Part shown: piece after piece, positions 1-10,422 of the stretch
Layout of the letters: every line of letters begins with the position of its first letter
Position numbering within the stretch: position 1 is the stretch's first letter
Source: Varanus komodoensis
Lineage: Eukaryota; Chordata; Lepidosauria; Squamata; Varanidae
Reading direction: 5' to 3'
Assembly (NCBI RefSeq): GCF_004798865.1
Contig: NW_025336348.1
Span: 696,172 to 760,171, forward strand
DNA length: 64,000 nucleotides
Translations under genes and position numbers: made by a program
Notes under the pieces: model-generated
Told to the model about the DNA's origin: nothing
Databases searched by the model: none
What the model saw: only the letters and a program-made list of their open reading frames with translations

Positions 1-1138
1 TTTATGTCTATTCCACCTCATAGCCAGAGCTCTTGGGTGGTTTACGACAATGTAGGAATAATAACTTTTGAAACAGAAATATGGTACATCTCTGTTCGGA
101 AGATGGAGGCCAGGTGACCGAGGTTATCTTCCTGAATCTGCTGTCTAGATGCATTCTGGGGACTGAGGGCCCAACTCTCCCTTCCAGTGGCTCTAGATCT
201 TTATTTGTTGGACCAGACAGCTCAACAATCCTCTCTAATGTTCCAAGCTTTTGCTTGACTTTTGTCTGTTTTGGGGGGTTTAGTTTTCTTTTTGCATTAT
301 CTGAATTATGTAATGGATTTGTGCTTTTGCAGTAGCAGGGGGCAGCTAATGAAGCTACTGAATGGAAACAAAAAACAAAAACAAACCCCAAACTGTGGCA
401 TCTGTTTCCAATTTATCTGCGAGTCAGTTGGACAGATAATTAAATAAACATGTAGATGTTCAGGACAAGGATGGGTCTTCCTATTATACTTATGAAGGTC
501 TTAATTCAATCACCAAAGTCATCAGGCAGCTGAAATCAGGGCCCAGACTTCCATTAATGGTTCATCTACTTGCTTATTCTTATTGCACATGCTCATTTCA
601 TTGTTGCAATTCTCTCTCTCATTGCAACAATAACCAGGGAGCAATTAAACACAGACAAAACATTTTATTTCCCCTTTCTGTGCATGTTCGTTTCTGCATA
701 GCAGGAAACGTGCACTAATGGAAAAGATGCTACTAAGCACCGCTCTCCTCTACCTGGATGGATTTGCTCCTAAAACCCCTTTTGGAAGAAGCCGCGAGAT
801 CCAGCGTCTTCTGCAGCCCAGCAGATGAAGAAAGGGCAGCGTCGCACCTTTAAAAGGCAGCCCAGCCTTCCTTTTTCAGCACTTGCCTTGTGACACCTTT
901 TCATTCTCACTTTATAGCAGCAGTGCGAGGCAGATTGTCCAGGTCTCCTTAGTGGTGGCTCCGTGACCATAATGCACTGCTCTTTTAGGGTCTCCTGACT
1001 CCAACACTATGATCTTTTTGGTGTCTACTCAAGACTTTCCTGTACTTCTGGATATTTGATGTTATGTGATGGGGCCTTTTAATGTTCGCTCTATATGTGT
1101 CCTGATTTTTCAGCATGGATTGTTTAAGTTTATTCAAA
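1..1138. other. Unique DNA, no gene recognised
   Basis: No repeat family or convincing exon was recognised here. Open frames are short and overlap on both strands, as expected by chance. The part from about 450 to 720 has the look of conserved noncoding DNA, with the words TTAATT, ATTAATGG and CAATTAAA around a perfect hairpin at 600-631 (listed separately). This reading is compositional only. Confidence 0.5.
600..631. repeat. Perfect 11-bp inverted repeat (hairpin) with TC loop
   Basis: The left arm ATTGTTGCAAT (600-610) is the exact reverse complement of the right arm ATTGCAACAAT (621-631). The 10-base spacer is a TC dinucleotide run. Each arm contains ATTGTT, a SOX-type core, overlapping TTGCAAT, a C/EBP-like half site. 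It could be a paired protein-binding site or a chance palindrome. No flanking transposon was seen. Confidence 0.8.
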
Positions 1139-1375
1139 CTGGTTTTTTGTTGCATTTATAACCTGTCTTTTTCCTTCGAGGAACCCAGGATAGCTCGTGT
1201 GATCCTTTTCCTCTCCATTCCATGCTCACAATAACCCTGTGAGGTAGGTCAGCCTGAGAGTCCATGACTGGCCCCAAGTCACCAAATGAGCTTCATGTCT
1301 GAGTTCAGACTGAGCCCCAGTTGTTCTGAGTCCTGTCCTAACCACTCTAACCACTATACCACATTGCTTCGATTT
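1139..1375 (-). mobile_element. Decayed Sauria-type tRNA SINE
   Basis: Read on the minus strand, this shows the order of a Sauria/Squam-type SINE: tRNA-like head near 1375, then a body whose complement reads GTGAGGTAGG followed by a 'gactggcccc-aagtcacc' block, then a tail ending near 1140. The complement of the head contains ACCACTCTAACCACTATACC, matching the A-box side of the better copy at 1577-1818. It is strongly diverged, so it is an old insertion. The promoter boxes are degraded and it encodes nothing. Confidence 0.7.
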
Positions 1376-1576
1376 TTGCATGCTCAAAGTTTTACCTTTT
1401 TGTCAACTGCCAGAGGAACTTAGGTACGTGTAGGTGAGGCAGGCATAGAAACATAATGCATGGAACAAATGAATGAATTCAGGGGCTGAGCAAGCTTAAG
1501 CGGCAAGACTATCTGCCAGTTTTGTTCTCAGGTAGCAAACGTCTTTCTCCTCGCACGAAGTCAGTATCAGAGAGAG

Positions 1577-1818
1577 AGCCAGTGTGGTGCAGTGGTTAAG
1601 AGCGTGGGACTGGGACTCAGAGGATCCGGGTTCTATTCCCCGCTCGGCCATGGAGCCAACTGGGTGACTTTGGGCCAGTCACAGACTCTCAGCCCAACCT
1701 ACCTCACAGGGTTGTTTTTGTGGGGATGAGATGGAGGAGGAGAATGATGCAAGCTGCCTTGAGCCCTTTGTAGGAAAAAGGCAGGATATAAATCGATAAA
1801 TAAAATAAATAAATAAAA
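1577..1818 (+). mobile_element. Sauria-type tRNA SINE, near full length
   Basis: The tRNA-like head begins AGCCAGTGTGGTGCAGTGG, with an A-box region (GTGGTTAAGAGCG) and a B-box region (GGGTTCTATTCC) about 35 bases downstream. The body has the 'gggtgactttgggccagtcacagactctcagccc' block typical of squamate Sauria/Squam1-like SINEs. It ends in GGCAGGATATAAAT followed by an A/T-rich (AAAT)n tail. The tail resembles the L2 LINE 3' ends in this window, which suggests L2-driven retroposition (inference). It is very close to the copy at 50263-50495, so the subfamily is fairly young. No protein is encoded. Confidence 0.92.
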
Positions 1819-2289
1819 TGTGGACTCTCACAGCATACATTTGCATGAACGCAGCTGCAAAGCTCCTTACTGATCCTGCATGGGAAATTCTTTCACTGGG
1901 AGAATCTGTATGGGGACCGGTACTTTTAAACTTTGTGCTGTTTAACCGACGGTGCTTGCGTGAAAGGACTGGAATCAGTGGAAAACAGTGGGGTGGCCAA
2001 GTCTGGTGATGATGCCAAGATAGTTGGGATGGTGAAAACAACGGGCTGAGGGATTTAATACGTACACACGGGGTATGAGCTGTACTGATTCATAAAAACA
2101 GGTCATGGTGAGCATCTCAATGGAATTTATACTAAAACGGTCAATGCCAGAATTCTGTTATACGTACCCAGGGTGCAAAGATTGCATTCATGTCCTGCTT
2201 TTGGCTTTCCCAAAGCCATTTGGTTGGCCACTGTGGGAACAAAATGCTGGATTGGCGAGGTCTTATGCTCCGAACCACAACTGTCCCTT
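1819..2289. other. Unassigned sequence between SINE and L2 tail
   Basis: No recognised element. The short open frames on both strands have no family resemblance that I can see. Some of it (about 1860-2100) has the rhythm of decayed CR1 coding DNA ('tgggatggtgaaaacaacgg'), but not enough to call. Confidence 0.4.
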
Positions 2290-2790
2290 TCTGTTTCTAT
2301 CTCACACAAATTCTTTGCCAGTTTGTTATACTGGTTGCTGGTGTATTTCTAGATCCAGTTCAAGGTACTGTTTTTGACCCTTAAAGCCTTAAGCAGTTAT
2401 TCAAAGGACTGGGTGCTTATGAACCTGCACATATATTAAACTCATATTCCTTAGCTCACCATTAAGACCTGGAAGATGGCAGACAGTAGAAGCACGGTCT
2501 TGCCAGTGGTGGCCCAGCATTATGGAAATCCCTTTTCAGGGATATACAGTTTGCTCCATCTGTTTTGTTTAAAGATGATTTTAAAAACCTCTCCCCCACT
2601 GACTTTTAAATGAAATGAGAGCTTTATTATGATGTACACTGTTTTTATTACTGGTCCATGTTTTAAATGGGACTAAAATTAATGATTTTATGGGCTTGAT
2701 TTAGTGACAACAGAATGGTATTTTTTATATTGTGTGCTACCTTGGGAAGATGAGTCTTAAAAAAGGCTAACAAATTGGTTATATACATAA
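2290..2790 (+). mobile_element. L2-like LINE 3' end (decayed)
   Basis: The order matches the end of an L2-type LINE. A decayed C-terminal coding stretch at about 2330-2560 includes 'ggtggcccagcattatggaaatcc', the counterpart of the L2 'W-N-S-L-P' motif region. It is followed by an AT-rich 3' UTR and a terminal block at about 2735-2790 with a 'gctaccttgggaagatgagtc' stem-like tail. Coding capacity is gone. L2 moves by target-primed reverse transcription, and 5' truncation like this is the rule. A CR1 origin is less likely because the CR1 octamer tail is missing. Confidence 0.6.
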
Positions 2791-2799
2791 AACAAATAA

Positions 2800-3833
2800 G
2801 TACTAGGGGAAAGACCAAAGACAGGGAATATAAGAAGCATCACAGTGGATCAGAATGATCACGCAATTTGATATTAATTTAGTTACTTTCCCAACTGTCT
2901 GTCACAGGCAAACTCTGAACATAGCTTCTGGGCCTAGAGTGCATTATAAGCGTCACTCCAGAGTGTGGCTTTGAATCCAGTTCTCATTGCTCCTTCTCCA
3001 GCACGCCAACCACTGCATTATTCTCCCTTCCCTGCAGTCAGAACAGGGTAGATGGAGCCAAGATTTTTAGTCAGCAAAAGGAAACTTCATATCAAGCAAC
3101 CTGTCTACCCATTCCATTCTTGAGCACAAAACACATTTTTCTCATGAAGTCATAATCAGAATCGGCTGCTGACTTAACGCAGCACATACGCATGCACGGT
3201 GGGAGCAAGAGCGAAGTTCCCCAATCTATTTATATGCTTCAGTTCACCGCTCTGTTTTACCATGGGTGTAACGCGAACCAAGTTGCGCCGTGGGCGAGGA
3301 GAGCCGTGTTCTTTCCCCTGCCCAGCTGGTCACAGCACAAGGCGTCTGCGCTTAGATTCTATGTCTTTGGCAGCCGGCGGCTTTTGCAAGAGAATTAAAT
3401 TTGTTCTTCAACTGTTCATTATTTTAACAACCTCCCTGGCTTTGTTTCTGTGGTTTCAGCACTAGTAAAAAGTACTGTACGTTCCTTCTGCTGAACAGAA
3501 AACCGTAGACACCCTGTTAAAAGGTTTACATCATTGAGCCGGCCTGTTTGGCTGTTGAAGTGAGAAAACAATTGTCAAGTGTATCGGTACGATGTGGGAG
3601 ATTTTACACATTTCTCATGTTAAATAATTAGGAAGTGAACGTTTTCTTCCAAATGCTGTTCCTTTGGCAGGATGATGCCAGAAATGATAGACTTGTTCTT
3701 CTTTATTTAGGATGCAGAAGCAGGACACTTTATTGACAAAGAAAATAGGCCCATGGCTTACTGGGAACCTGCGTGAAATATTAAAATGCCACCTCTTAGA
3801 AGGCCACAGAGCCTCATATTTCATGGCCTAGCC
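2800..3833. other. Unique DNA with CpG-retaining patch
   Basis: No mobile element was recognised. From about 3170 to 3380 the sequence keeps many CpG dinucleotides (for example around GTTGCGCCGTGGGCGAGG), unlike most of the window. It is followed by an AT-rich stretch with AATTAAATTTG. Two overlapping short frames here (68 and 88 codons) have no recognisable domain. It could be a small regulatory element or decayed repeat. Confidence 0.35.
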
Positions 3834-4270
3834 CAGTGATGGCAAACCTTGAAGAGACTGAGTGCCCAAACTGCAACCCAAAGCCCACTTATTTATCGCA
3901 AAGTGCCAACTTCAATAAAACCTGAATACTGAGGTTTTTGTTTAGAAAAAACAACTCACAGCCAGTCCAAGCAAATACCTTTCTATCTATCTATCTATCC
4001 ATCCATCCATCCATCCATCCATCCATCCATCCATCCATCCATCATTGGCAGTGCACTGATCAGCCATGCAAAAGCTCAGATGGGTCGTGGTTAATGTGTC
4101 ACGGCTTGTGACATCATCGCCTGGCGCCACTACTCCTTTCCGAGCACGCGCATGGCCTCTCGGTGCGCTGTTATCTGATGCTCAGCTGCTGGGGCAAATT
4201 GGCTCGCGTGCCGACAGAGGGGGCTCTGCATGCCCGCTGCGGCACGTGTGCCATAGGTTCGCCACCGCTG
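3834..4270. mobile_element. hAT-type MITE with internal tetranucleotide repeat
   Basis: This is a non-autonomous DNA transposon. The left end CAGTGATGGCAAACCTTG and the reverse complement of the right end (CAGCGGTGGCGAACCTATGG) form an imperfect terminal inverted repeat of about 15 bp. It is flanked by an 8-bp duplication with one mismatch (GCCTAGCC at 3826-3833, GCCTAGGC at 4271-4278). CAG-type termini with 8-bp duplications define the hAT superfamily. There is no transposase frame, so it relied on an enzyme encoded elsewhere. A (CTAT)n/(CCAT)n microsatellite at 3983-4043 has expanded inside it. The mutated duplication and ends point to an old insertion. Confidence 0.88.
3983..4043. repeat. 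(CTAT)n-(CCAT)n microsatellite
   Basis: A compound tetranucleotide run, CTAT units changing to CCAT units, lying inside the hAT MITE. The switch fits a single transition spreading through slippage. Confidence 0.97.
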
Positions 4271-4439
4271 GCCTAGGCTACAATATGCAGCAATGGAGAG
4301 AATTTCGGGTATCTACTTGTGCAAGCACCGGTTTATCTAGAATTCATCAACTGAAGGATATAACCTCTTCAAGAAGAGCAGAAGGATCAGAAAGCTAGGT
4401 GGAGGTGTGCGACTTGCTGCAGCTCCATAGCTCTGCACA

Positions 4440-6135
4440 GAAATATAGGAAGATGAGCTTAGTAGCCCCTCTGAGAAAAACTGGACTAATCTAAATGGAT
4501 CAAGGAATAAAAGGAACACAGTGGCTGGACTCTAGTCCACCTGGACCACTGAGTGGAGGAGAAGATGAGGATGAAACTTCTGGAAAGCAACTTGCCAGTG
4601 TTTCAAGGAGGGATGATGTTATTTTGGGGGCTTCAATTCCCCTTATATCTGTTGGGAGGCAAATTCTGCCAGATGCGACCTCTTCAAGCAATTCCTAACA
4701 TATGTTGGTGATAGCTTCCTCCAACAGAAAGTGGAAGAAGGAACAAGAGGGATGGCTATCCTCTAGTTGATCCTAACCAACAGGGAAGATTTAGTGGACA
4801 AAGTAGCGGGCATGGAAACCCTGGCGGAAGGTGACCATGCCATACTTGAACTCTTGATTCTAATGGAAGCAAAAGCCATATATAGCCAAATATGTACTCT
4901 GGATTTTAGGAAAGCCAATTTTAATAAACTCAGAACAATGATATGGAAAGTCCCATGGTGAGTGACTCTAATGAGAAAAGTAATCTAAGTTGGAGAAGGA
5001 TTTTTTAAAAAGGAAATTCTAACTTCAATTACAAACAATTCCAAAAGATAACAGAGGAAGCCCATGTGGCTTCACAAAAAGCTTAGAGATGATCTGAAAA
5101 TAAAAAAGGACATGCACGGGAAGTGGAAGGAAAACCGGACTACAAAGGGGGAATGCGTGCAGGTAGCCCAGGATTGCAGGAATGGCATCAAGAAGGCCAG
5201 TGCTAGGAATTAACTCAGGCTAGTGAGGGATGCTAAAAGCAAACAAAAAGCCTTCTTCAGACATGTCCAAAGTAAAAGACAGAAGAAATGTGGTTTCGAC
5301 TATTCAATGCGGATGGCAAAATGATAACCAATGACAACAACAGAAGTGTTCAATTCCTGTGTTGGCAGTCTTCTTCCAAAAGAAGATCAGTGACCTTCCT
5401 GATGAAGGGGGAGTACAAGCTGAAGGAATAGGATGGAAGGTCAAGAGTGATGGTCAAGATCATCTAATTGGGTCAAATGAGCTCAAATCTCCAGGGCCTG
5501 ATGAACTCCATCCTAGAGTCATAAAGCAGCTGGTGGAAGAGCTCTCAGAACCACTGTCTATTATCTTTGAGAAATCATGGAGGGCAGGGGATGTGCCAGA
5601 TGACTGCAGAAGGGCCAATTCTACTCCTATAAGGAAAAAAGGAAGGACCTTGGAACGACAGACCAGTCAGTCTGATATTAACCCCAGGAAAACTCTGGAG
5701 TAGATTATAAAGCAGTCTGTCTGCAAACATCCTGAAAGCAATGCAGTGATTACGAGAAGCCAACATGTATTCCTCGAGAACAAATCCTGCCGGACTAACC
5801 TGATTTTTGAATGAGTAACCTCCCTGATTGACTGTGGGAATGCTGTGGACCTCATATAGCTTGACTTCAGCAAAGCTTTTGACGAAGTGCTCCACGATAT
5901 TCTGATTATCAAACCAAGTTCCAGACTCAAGATGCAGGAAGCCAGATTCTGAGCAACAATGGAACGAATGACCTAGGGAGGTCGTGGGCTTCCCCACACG
6001 GGAGGCATCCAGGATGCAGCTGGACTGCCATCTGAGGGTCCAAATGGTTTAGTCTGGAATCCTGAACTGGGCCGGGAGTTGGACCTGATGGTCCTCTGGC
6101 CCCTTCCAACCCTACTATTCTATGAGGTAGGGGTG
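4440..6135 (+). mobile_element. CR1 LINE, decayed, endonuclease-linker and RT remnants plus 3' end
   Basis: A long but broken CR1 (chicken repeat 1) non-LTR retrotransposon. From about 4767 the translation LTNREDLVDKVAG...LDFRKANFNKLR matches the CR1 end-of-endonuclease and linker. RT fingers follow at 5470-5600 (SPGPDELHPRVIKQLVEEL). A palm remnant near 5866-5905 carries the DFSKAFD motif. The remaining RT is deleted: at about 5935 the sequence jumps to the CR1 3' region, ending in the 'ggacctgatggtcctctggccccttccaaccc' block and a TATTCTATG octamer at 6115-6123. Several frameshifts and stops are present, so it is inactive. It is older than the CR1 at 10.8 kb. Confidence 0.9.
5359..5703 (+). 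pseudogene. CR1 reverse transcriptase fragment (114 codons)
   Basis: An open stretch within the decayed CR1. It carries the N-terminal RT block NELKSPGPDELHPRV and the following helix region (ELSEPLSIIFEKSWRAGDVPDDCRRA). CR1 ORF2 is normally about 900-1000 codons, so this is a small piece. It has no catalytic aspartates, since the YADD/FADD region lies in the deleted part. It starts in mid-protein, so the first Met is not a biological start. Confidence 0.85.
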
Positions 6136-6184
6136 GGGGCATGAGCAGGAATTCTCTCTCCCAGTCACTACAGAAAGCTCACTG

Positions 6185-6680
6185 TAGATGTTTGTAGAAT
6201 TGCAGAGATGGAAAGGGACTTTTAAGTCACCCTCTAACTGCCCACTCAGTGCAGAAATCAATTTAATGCTTTCCTGGCAGTTGGTCGTCCAGTCTTTGCT
6301 TGAACTCTTCTAATCTCAGCAGTTCTGTTCTCTGTCTGCTCAGAAAATCTTTTTTGTTGCTCAACCACAATCTTCCTTCCACTAACTTAAGCCAGTTATT
6401 TTATGTCTGACAGTTGGGATGATCACAAACAGCTGTTCGCTTGCTTTTCTTTGCTTGTTACATTTCTAATCCACCCAATTACCAATGCCCTCCGCATTGG
6501 TTACAACCTTTTAGGAACTTGAAAAGTGCTATGATAGCCCCACTTCCACCCCACCCATCTTCTCTTCTCAAGCTAAACCTTCCAGTTTCTTCATTCCTTC
6601 CTCAAAGGACTTCCTGTTCCCTGTTCGTCTTTGGTACTGCTCTCTGAAGCAATTTATATGAATCCATCCCAAAGGATGGA
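6185..6680 (-). mobile_element. CR1 3' end (antisense, diverged)
   Basis: Read on the plus strand this is the reverse complement of a CR1 3' region: 'attgcagagatggaaagggactttt' (tail side), then 'gcagttggtcgtccagtctttgcttg', then 'gctatgatagccccacttcc' and 'tctcaagctaaaccttcc' (the C-terminal coding side). The order and spacing match the better antisense copies at 8584-9105 and 56536-56812. Divergence is high, so it is old. Confidence 0.75.
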
Positions 6681-6761
6681 GCCTGGCCCTGAAGGCCATA
6701 TTCAAGGTGAGGTTGGACCAGGGCAGAGTGGAATGGAAATGCAGAGGAAGGTGGAGAAAGA

Positions 6762-7008
6762 AAGAAAGTGGACTTGAGCGTGTTGGTTAAGAGCGCAGGA
6801 CTGGGACTCAGGAGATCTGGATTCCAGTCCCGGCTCAGTCATGAAGTTCACTGGGTGACTTTGGTCCGGTCACAGACTCTCATCCTGACCTACCTCACAG
6901 GGTTGTTGTGGTGAGGATAAGAGTGCAAGGAGGAGGAGGATTATGTAATCCCCCTTGAATTCCATGAAAGGAAAAAAGTGAAACATAAATATAAATAAAT
7001 AAATGAAT
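6762..7008 (+). mobile_element. Sauria-type tRNA SINE
   Basis: The head includes TTGGTTAAGAGCGCAGGACT and a B-box counterpart ATTCCAGTCCC. The body has 'cactgggtgactttggtccggtcacagactctcat'. The 3' end reads AAATATAAATAAATAAATG. The first few bases of the usual GCCAGTGTGG head are mutated. It is more diverged than the copy at 1577. Confidence 0.88.
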
Positions 7009-8346
7009 GAGTTGATTTTACAGTGAGCTAGGAGCTTGGCAGGCTGGTGGATCCAATGCCAACAGGGTGGTATATTCACTCCAAGTTTTAGTCTGAATTT
7101 GTGAAGATCTTTCCATGGTTCTGAACCCTATCCACAAAATAGGTGAAGCACCATAAACAGCTACTTTAAAGCTCAGACTGAAGCTTGGAGTTGACACACT
7201 GCCCACTAGGCCCACCAGCCACTGCTAGCTGAAAATTCCATCCACCCTGCTTGGCTCTTGCTGGTGGAGATTTGGATCGGCACTGGTAGGATTCCTTTCC
7301 ACCTCGGATTTGGTTTTAGTGTCCAATAATTTGACCCAATATGTCAGAGCAACACTCTGTATAAACTGAACGTGGGACATGGCCCAAACCTCTGCCACAT
7401 ACTCTGATTAATCAGCAAGTTCCTTAAAGATGGAAAGTTTGAAAACCAGCACTCCAAGTCATATCCTTTATTTGAGGTTACTACAATTCTGTTTGAAAGA
7501 AGATCTGGTAAATTCCAACTGGCTAAAGATCCTAGATGGTTTTTCCCTCTCTTTGACTCTTGTTAGCTGTTACCTCCATTCAATCAATCTCCTTTAATCA
7601 AATCCATACATAGGTCTTAACATTTGCTAAATAGCTCGCTCACAACACCAATATTTTTCCCCACCAAAGGCACAATCTTTATGATGCAGCATGAATGCCT
7701 AATTCATTCATTTTTTACCCTATTGAAATCTATTTTCCACACATGAATTTCTGAGGAAGAAAGAGAAAAATATAGGGACGCTTTTCTATGCAGTCTGAAA
7801 AATTTGTTCACACATGCAAAGGGCCACAAAGCTTTCTGTAATTTATAGGGTCCTCAGTGTTTCTTAAGTCATAGCCTTGAAAAACTAATTTGTTTTATTC
7901 TTGACCTCTCTCTTTCTGTTGTTGGAGTTTTGCTTAAGTGCTGGAGTTGCGCTTAACTGAAGTTCCTTCTGCTCATTTTCCATGAAGGGCACTGTGGAAA
8001 TCTCACAGGCTAATGGAGTCAATTGATTGCATGCAAGCCTTCACGCTGGAGCTTTGTTTGAAAAGTGCATGGTTTTATAGTAAGCTTGCTCAGATCTTTC
8101 TTTGTTGCTCTTGACATGTCTTCAAACACGTTTTTGTAAGGGAATAATCTCAAGCAGATTAATAACTTATGGTCAAATCAGACCATAGTCTTACATATGT
8201 GAGCAGCAGCTCTGCTACATGGGACAGCCCCAGAAAAAAGCATAAGGAAACTCCAGTGAGTGCTGGGTGATCCTATTAGAACTTTGCCTGGAACACAGTA
8301 CCAGGACTGTGCCATTGCACTGGCTGTCGGGTAATTTCTGAGTGCA
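7009..8346. other. Unique DNA, possible conserved noncoding segment
   Basis: No repeat or exon was recognised. Around 7980-8110 lies a segment with GCTAATGGAGTCAATTGATT and a string of TGCATGC/TTTGTTTG words that looks like conserved noncoding DNA. The rest is ordinary AT-rich sequence. Confidence 0.4.
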
Positions 8347-8582
8347 TTTCATAGAATCATGGAATCATGGAACCATAGGATAGTAGAGTTGGAAGGGGCC
8401 ATGAAGGCCATTGGATCCAACCTCCCGCTGTTGCAAGACACCATGTTACAGCATCCCACTCAGATGGCTGTCCAGTTTCTCTTGGAATGCCTCTAGTGTG
8501 GGAGAGCCCGCCACCTCTCCAGGCAATGGGTTCCACTGTCGTATTGATGTCTAGCCAGAATCTGGGTTGTCGCAACTTGAAC
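8347..8582 (-). mobile_element. CR1 3' end (antisense)
   Basis: Starts with the reverse complement of the CR1 octamer tail (ATAGAATCATGGAATCATGG), then GTTGGAAGGGGCC and 'ggccattggatccaacctcccgctgttgcaagacacc'. The body with 'gtgggagagcccgccacctctcc' corresponds to CR1 C-terminal coding on the minus strand. It belongs to the same subfamily as 56536-56812. It ends abruptly at the tail of the next CR1. Confidence 0.92.
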
Positions 8583-8583
8583 T

Positions 8584-9105
8584 GATTATAGAAACATAGA
8601 AACAGAGCGAGTCAGAAGGGGTCTCCCGGGCCATCTAGTCTGACCTCTGGCACCAGCCGGCTCCGCTCACGACATGCCCACCGTGTGGACATCCAGCCTA
8701 TCCTTGAACACCCGCACCGATGGGGCCTCAACGACCTCCCGTGGAAGCCCATTCCACACCCTCGGGGTCCTGACTGTCAGGAAGTGCTTCCTGGCATCCA
8801 AATGGAACCTTGGCTCCCTGAGCTTTGCTCTGTTGAGCACGTCCTGCCTTCCTCTGCAGGGCAGAACAGGTCTCTACCCACCTCCATGTGACATCCCCCC
8901 CTACACTCTGGCATCAGCAAGAAGAGCTCTTGACCTTCCTCTTTGTGACAGTTTTTGAGGTCCTTATAGAGGGATATCCGGTCCCCACTCAGCCTTGTCT
9001 TCTCAAGGCTGAACACGTCCAGTTCTCTCCATCTCTCCTCATAGGGCAGTGTCGCCAAACCCTGGGTCATTCTTGTTGCCCTCTGCCAGACCCTTTCTGA
9101 TTTAC
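8584..9105 (-). mobile_element. CR1 3' end of the 'gagcgagtcagaagggg' subfamily (antisense)
   Basis: Begins with the reverse complement of a CR1 3' tail, TAGAAACATAGAAACAGAGC, which is exactly the complement of the tail of the CR1 at 10.8-12.45 kb. The following 500 bases are the complement of that element's C-terminal coding region and 3' UTR (for example 'cattccacaccctcggggtcctgac'). An extra stretch near 8908-8960 is absent from the other copy. Its tail abuts the truncated end of the neighbouring CR1 with no spacer, so it inserted beside or into it. Confidence 0.92.
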
Positions 9106-9109
9106 CTGC

Positions 9110-9240
9110 ATCTTTCTACCAGTGACCAGCTGCAGCGCTGGACTTGTGTTCTCTTGTGAGCTCTGAAGAGGGATTTTGACTGGCCATGGTTGGCAGCAGA
9201 TGTTGAACTTGATGGACTCTTAGCCTAGTCTGGAATGGCC
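9110..9240 (+). mobile_element. Possible CR1 3' tail (old)
   Basis: The stretch 'cagatgttgaacttgatggactcttagcctagtctggaatggcc' resembles the end of a CR1 3' UTR of the 'ggactagatggacc-ttggtctgatccag' type. It is strongly diverged and lacks a clear octamer tail. Confidence 0.45.
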
Positions 9241-10422
9241 ATTCTTTTCTTGTCCACCAGTGTAGTAACAACCCTTCTGGAAGTCAATGAAGATGGAAGA
9301 GTTTTGGAGCTAAATATGCCATTCCTTCACTGCAAGGCCTCACCCATTCAGTCTGCATTCACATCAGGTAGTAACGGGTGTTGTTGTGGGCTTGAAAACA
9401 GACGAATCGCACCAATTCAGAGCGCGGGATACTTCCTCTCAAGTGCTCACCCTGTGGGATAGCTGGGTTTGATACCATGTCATGCACACTCAGGCTGGCA
9501 AAAGCAAGTTTAAGGAATCCAGGGAGCAAATGAGCGATGCTGGCAGATGTTATAATGTCAGAATGGTCAAGTACCAGACAAACAGATTGGTCTTCAAGGA
9601 GCTTTGTCCATTTGGGTGCGTCACATTTACATCTGATTAGTCTGACATTGCAAAGGCGTTGAGTTGTTGGCCATTTTTCCCCTACTTGTCTACATGCAAT
9701 GGAAAAGATGTGCATTGCGGGGGAAAGTATTGGGATCAGCATAATTCTGAAAAGACACGGAGGATATGATGAAGCCACTGTACTTTTGTTTCCCTTTAGG
9801 GAAAGGGTGGATGACATTTGTAGAGTTTCAGCCTGCCAGCTCTTAGAACATTATAAAAACTACTTTCCCTCCGGGCAGTTAGCATCATCCATTGCTAGAT
9901 GTTTTACTGCTAAAAATATTAGCCTATTGTAATCTCATCGCCTGTGTTCATATGTAAAATTAATTTCCCCCTGCTTTGTTCAGAAAAAAATGTGTTGATG
10001 GGGCGTGGGTGCAATTCTGCCAGCCAGGAAGGGTGAGGCAGTTCCTTGTCTGGTTCATTTAATTGCTTCTGTGTATTGATTTTGCATGGCTTGTTAAGTC
10101 TGGAGGGATACCATTCTATATCATTGTCCATCTCCGTTTTCCTAATCTACATTTGCTGTTGTTCTCTGGCTGTGTGCATTATTTTATTGCACTGTGCTTA
10201 GGAGTGCTGCATGAAGTTTGGCGCGTCCTGTTGACCATCACCCAATTTGGTCAGAATATCAGCAGATCAACAGATGATGCTCCTAAAAGGAGTAGGTGAT
10301 ATGCCCAAGATATGATGCTTTAGGGCAGCAACTCTGTCCGAGCCGCAGGGTGGAAACCCATGAGTATTTCATCACTGACTGACTAATTAGGCAAACTTCT
10401 GAAGATGATTGTAACAGACAAA
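9241..10422. other. Unassigned DNA with two uninterpreted open frames
   Basis: Holds a 152-codon frame on the minus strand (9359-9817) and a 77-codon frame on the plus strand (9699-9932). I recognise no domain in either. The two overlap in antisense, so at least one is a chance frame. No transposon signature was seen. Confidence 0.4.

Noticed and set aside
3983-4043. CRISPR-like regular repeats
   Set aside because: This and the other short tandem tracts are microsatellites. They have no spacers, and the DNA is vertebrate.
9359-9817. 152-codon minus-strand frame
   Set aside because: No domain recognised, it overlaps an opposing frame, and no exon signals were found. Kept only as unassigned DNA.
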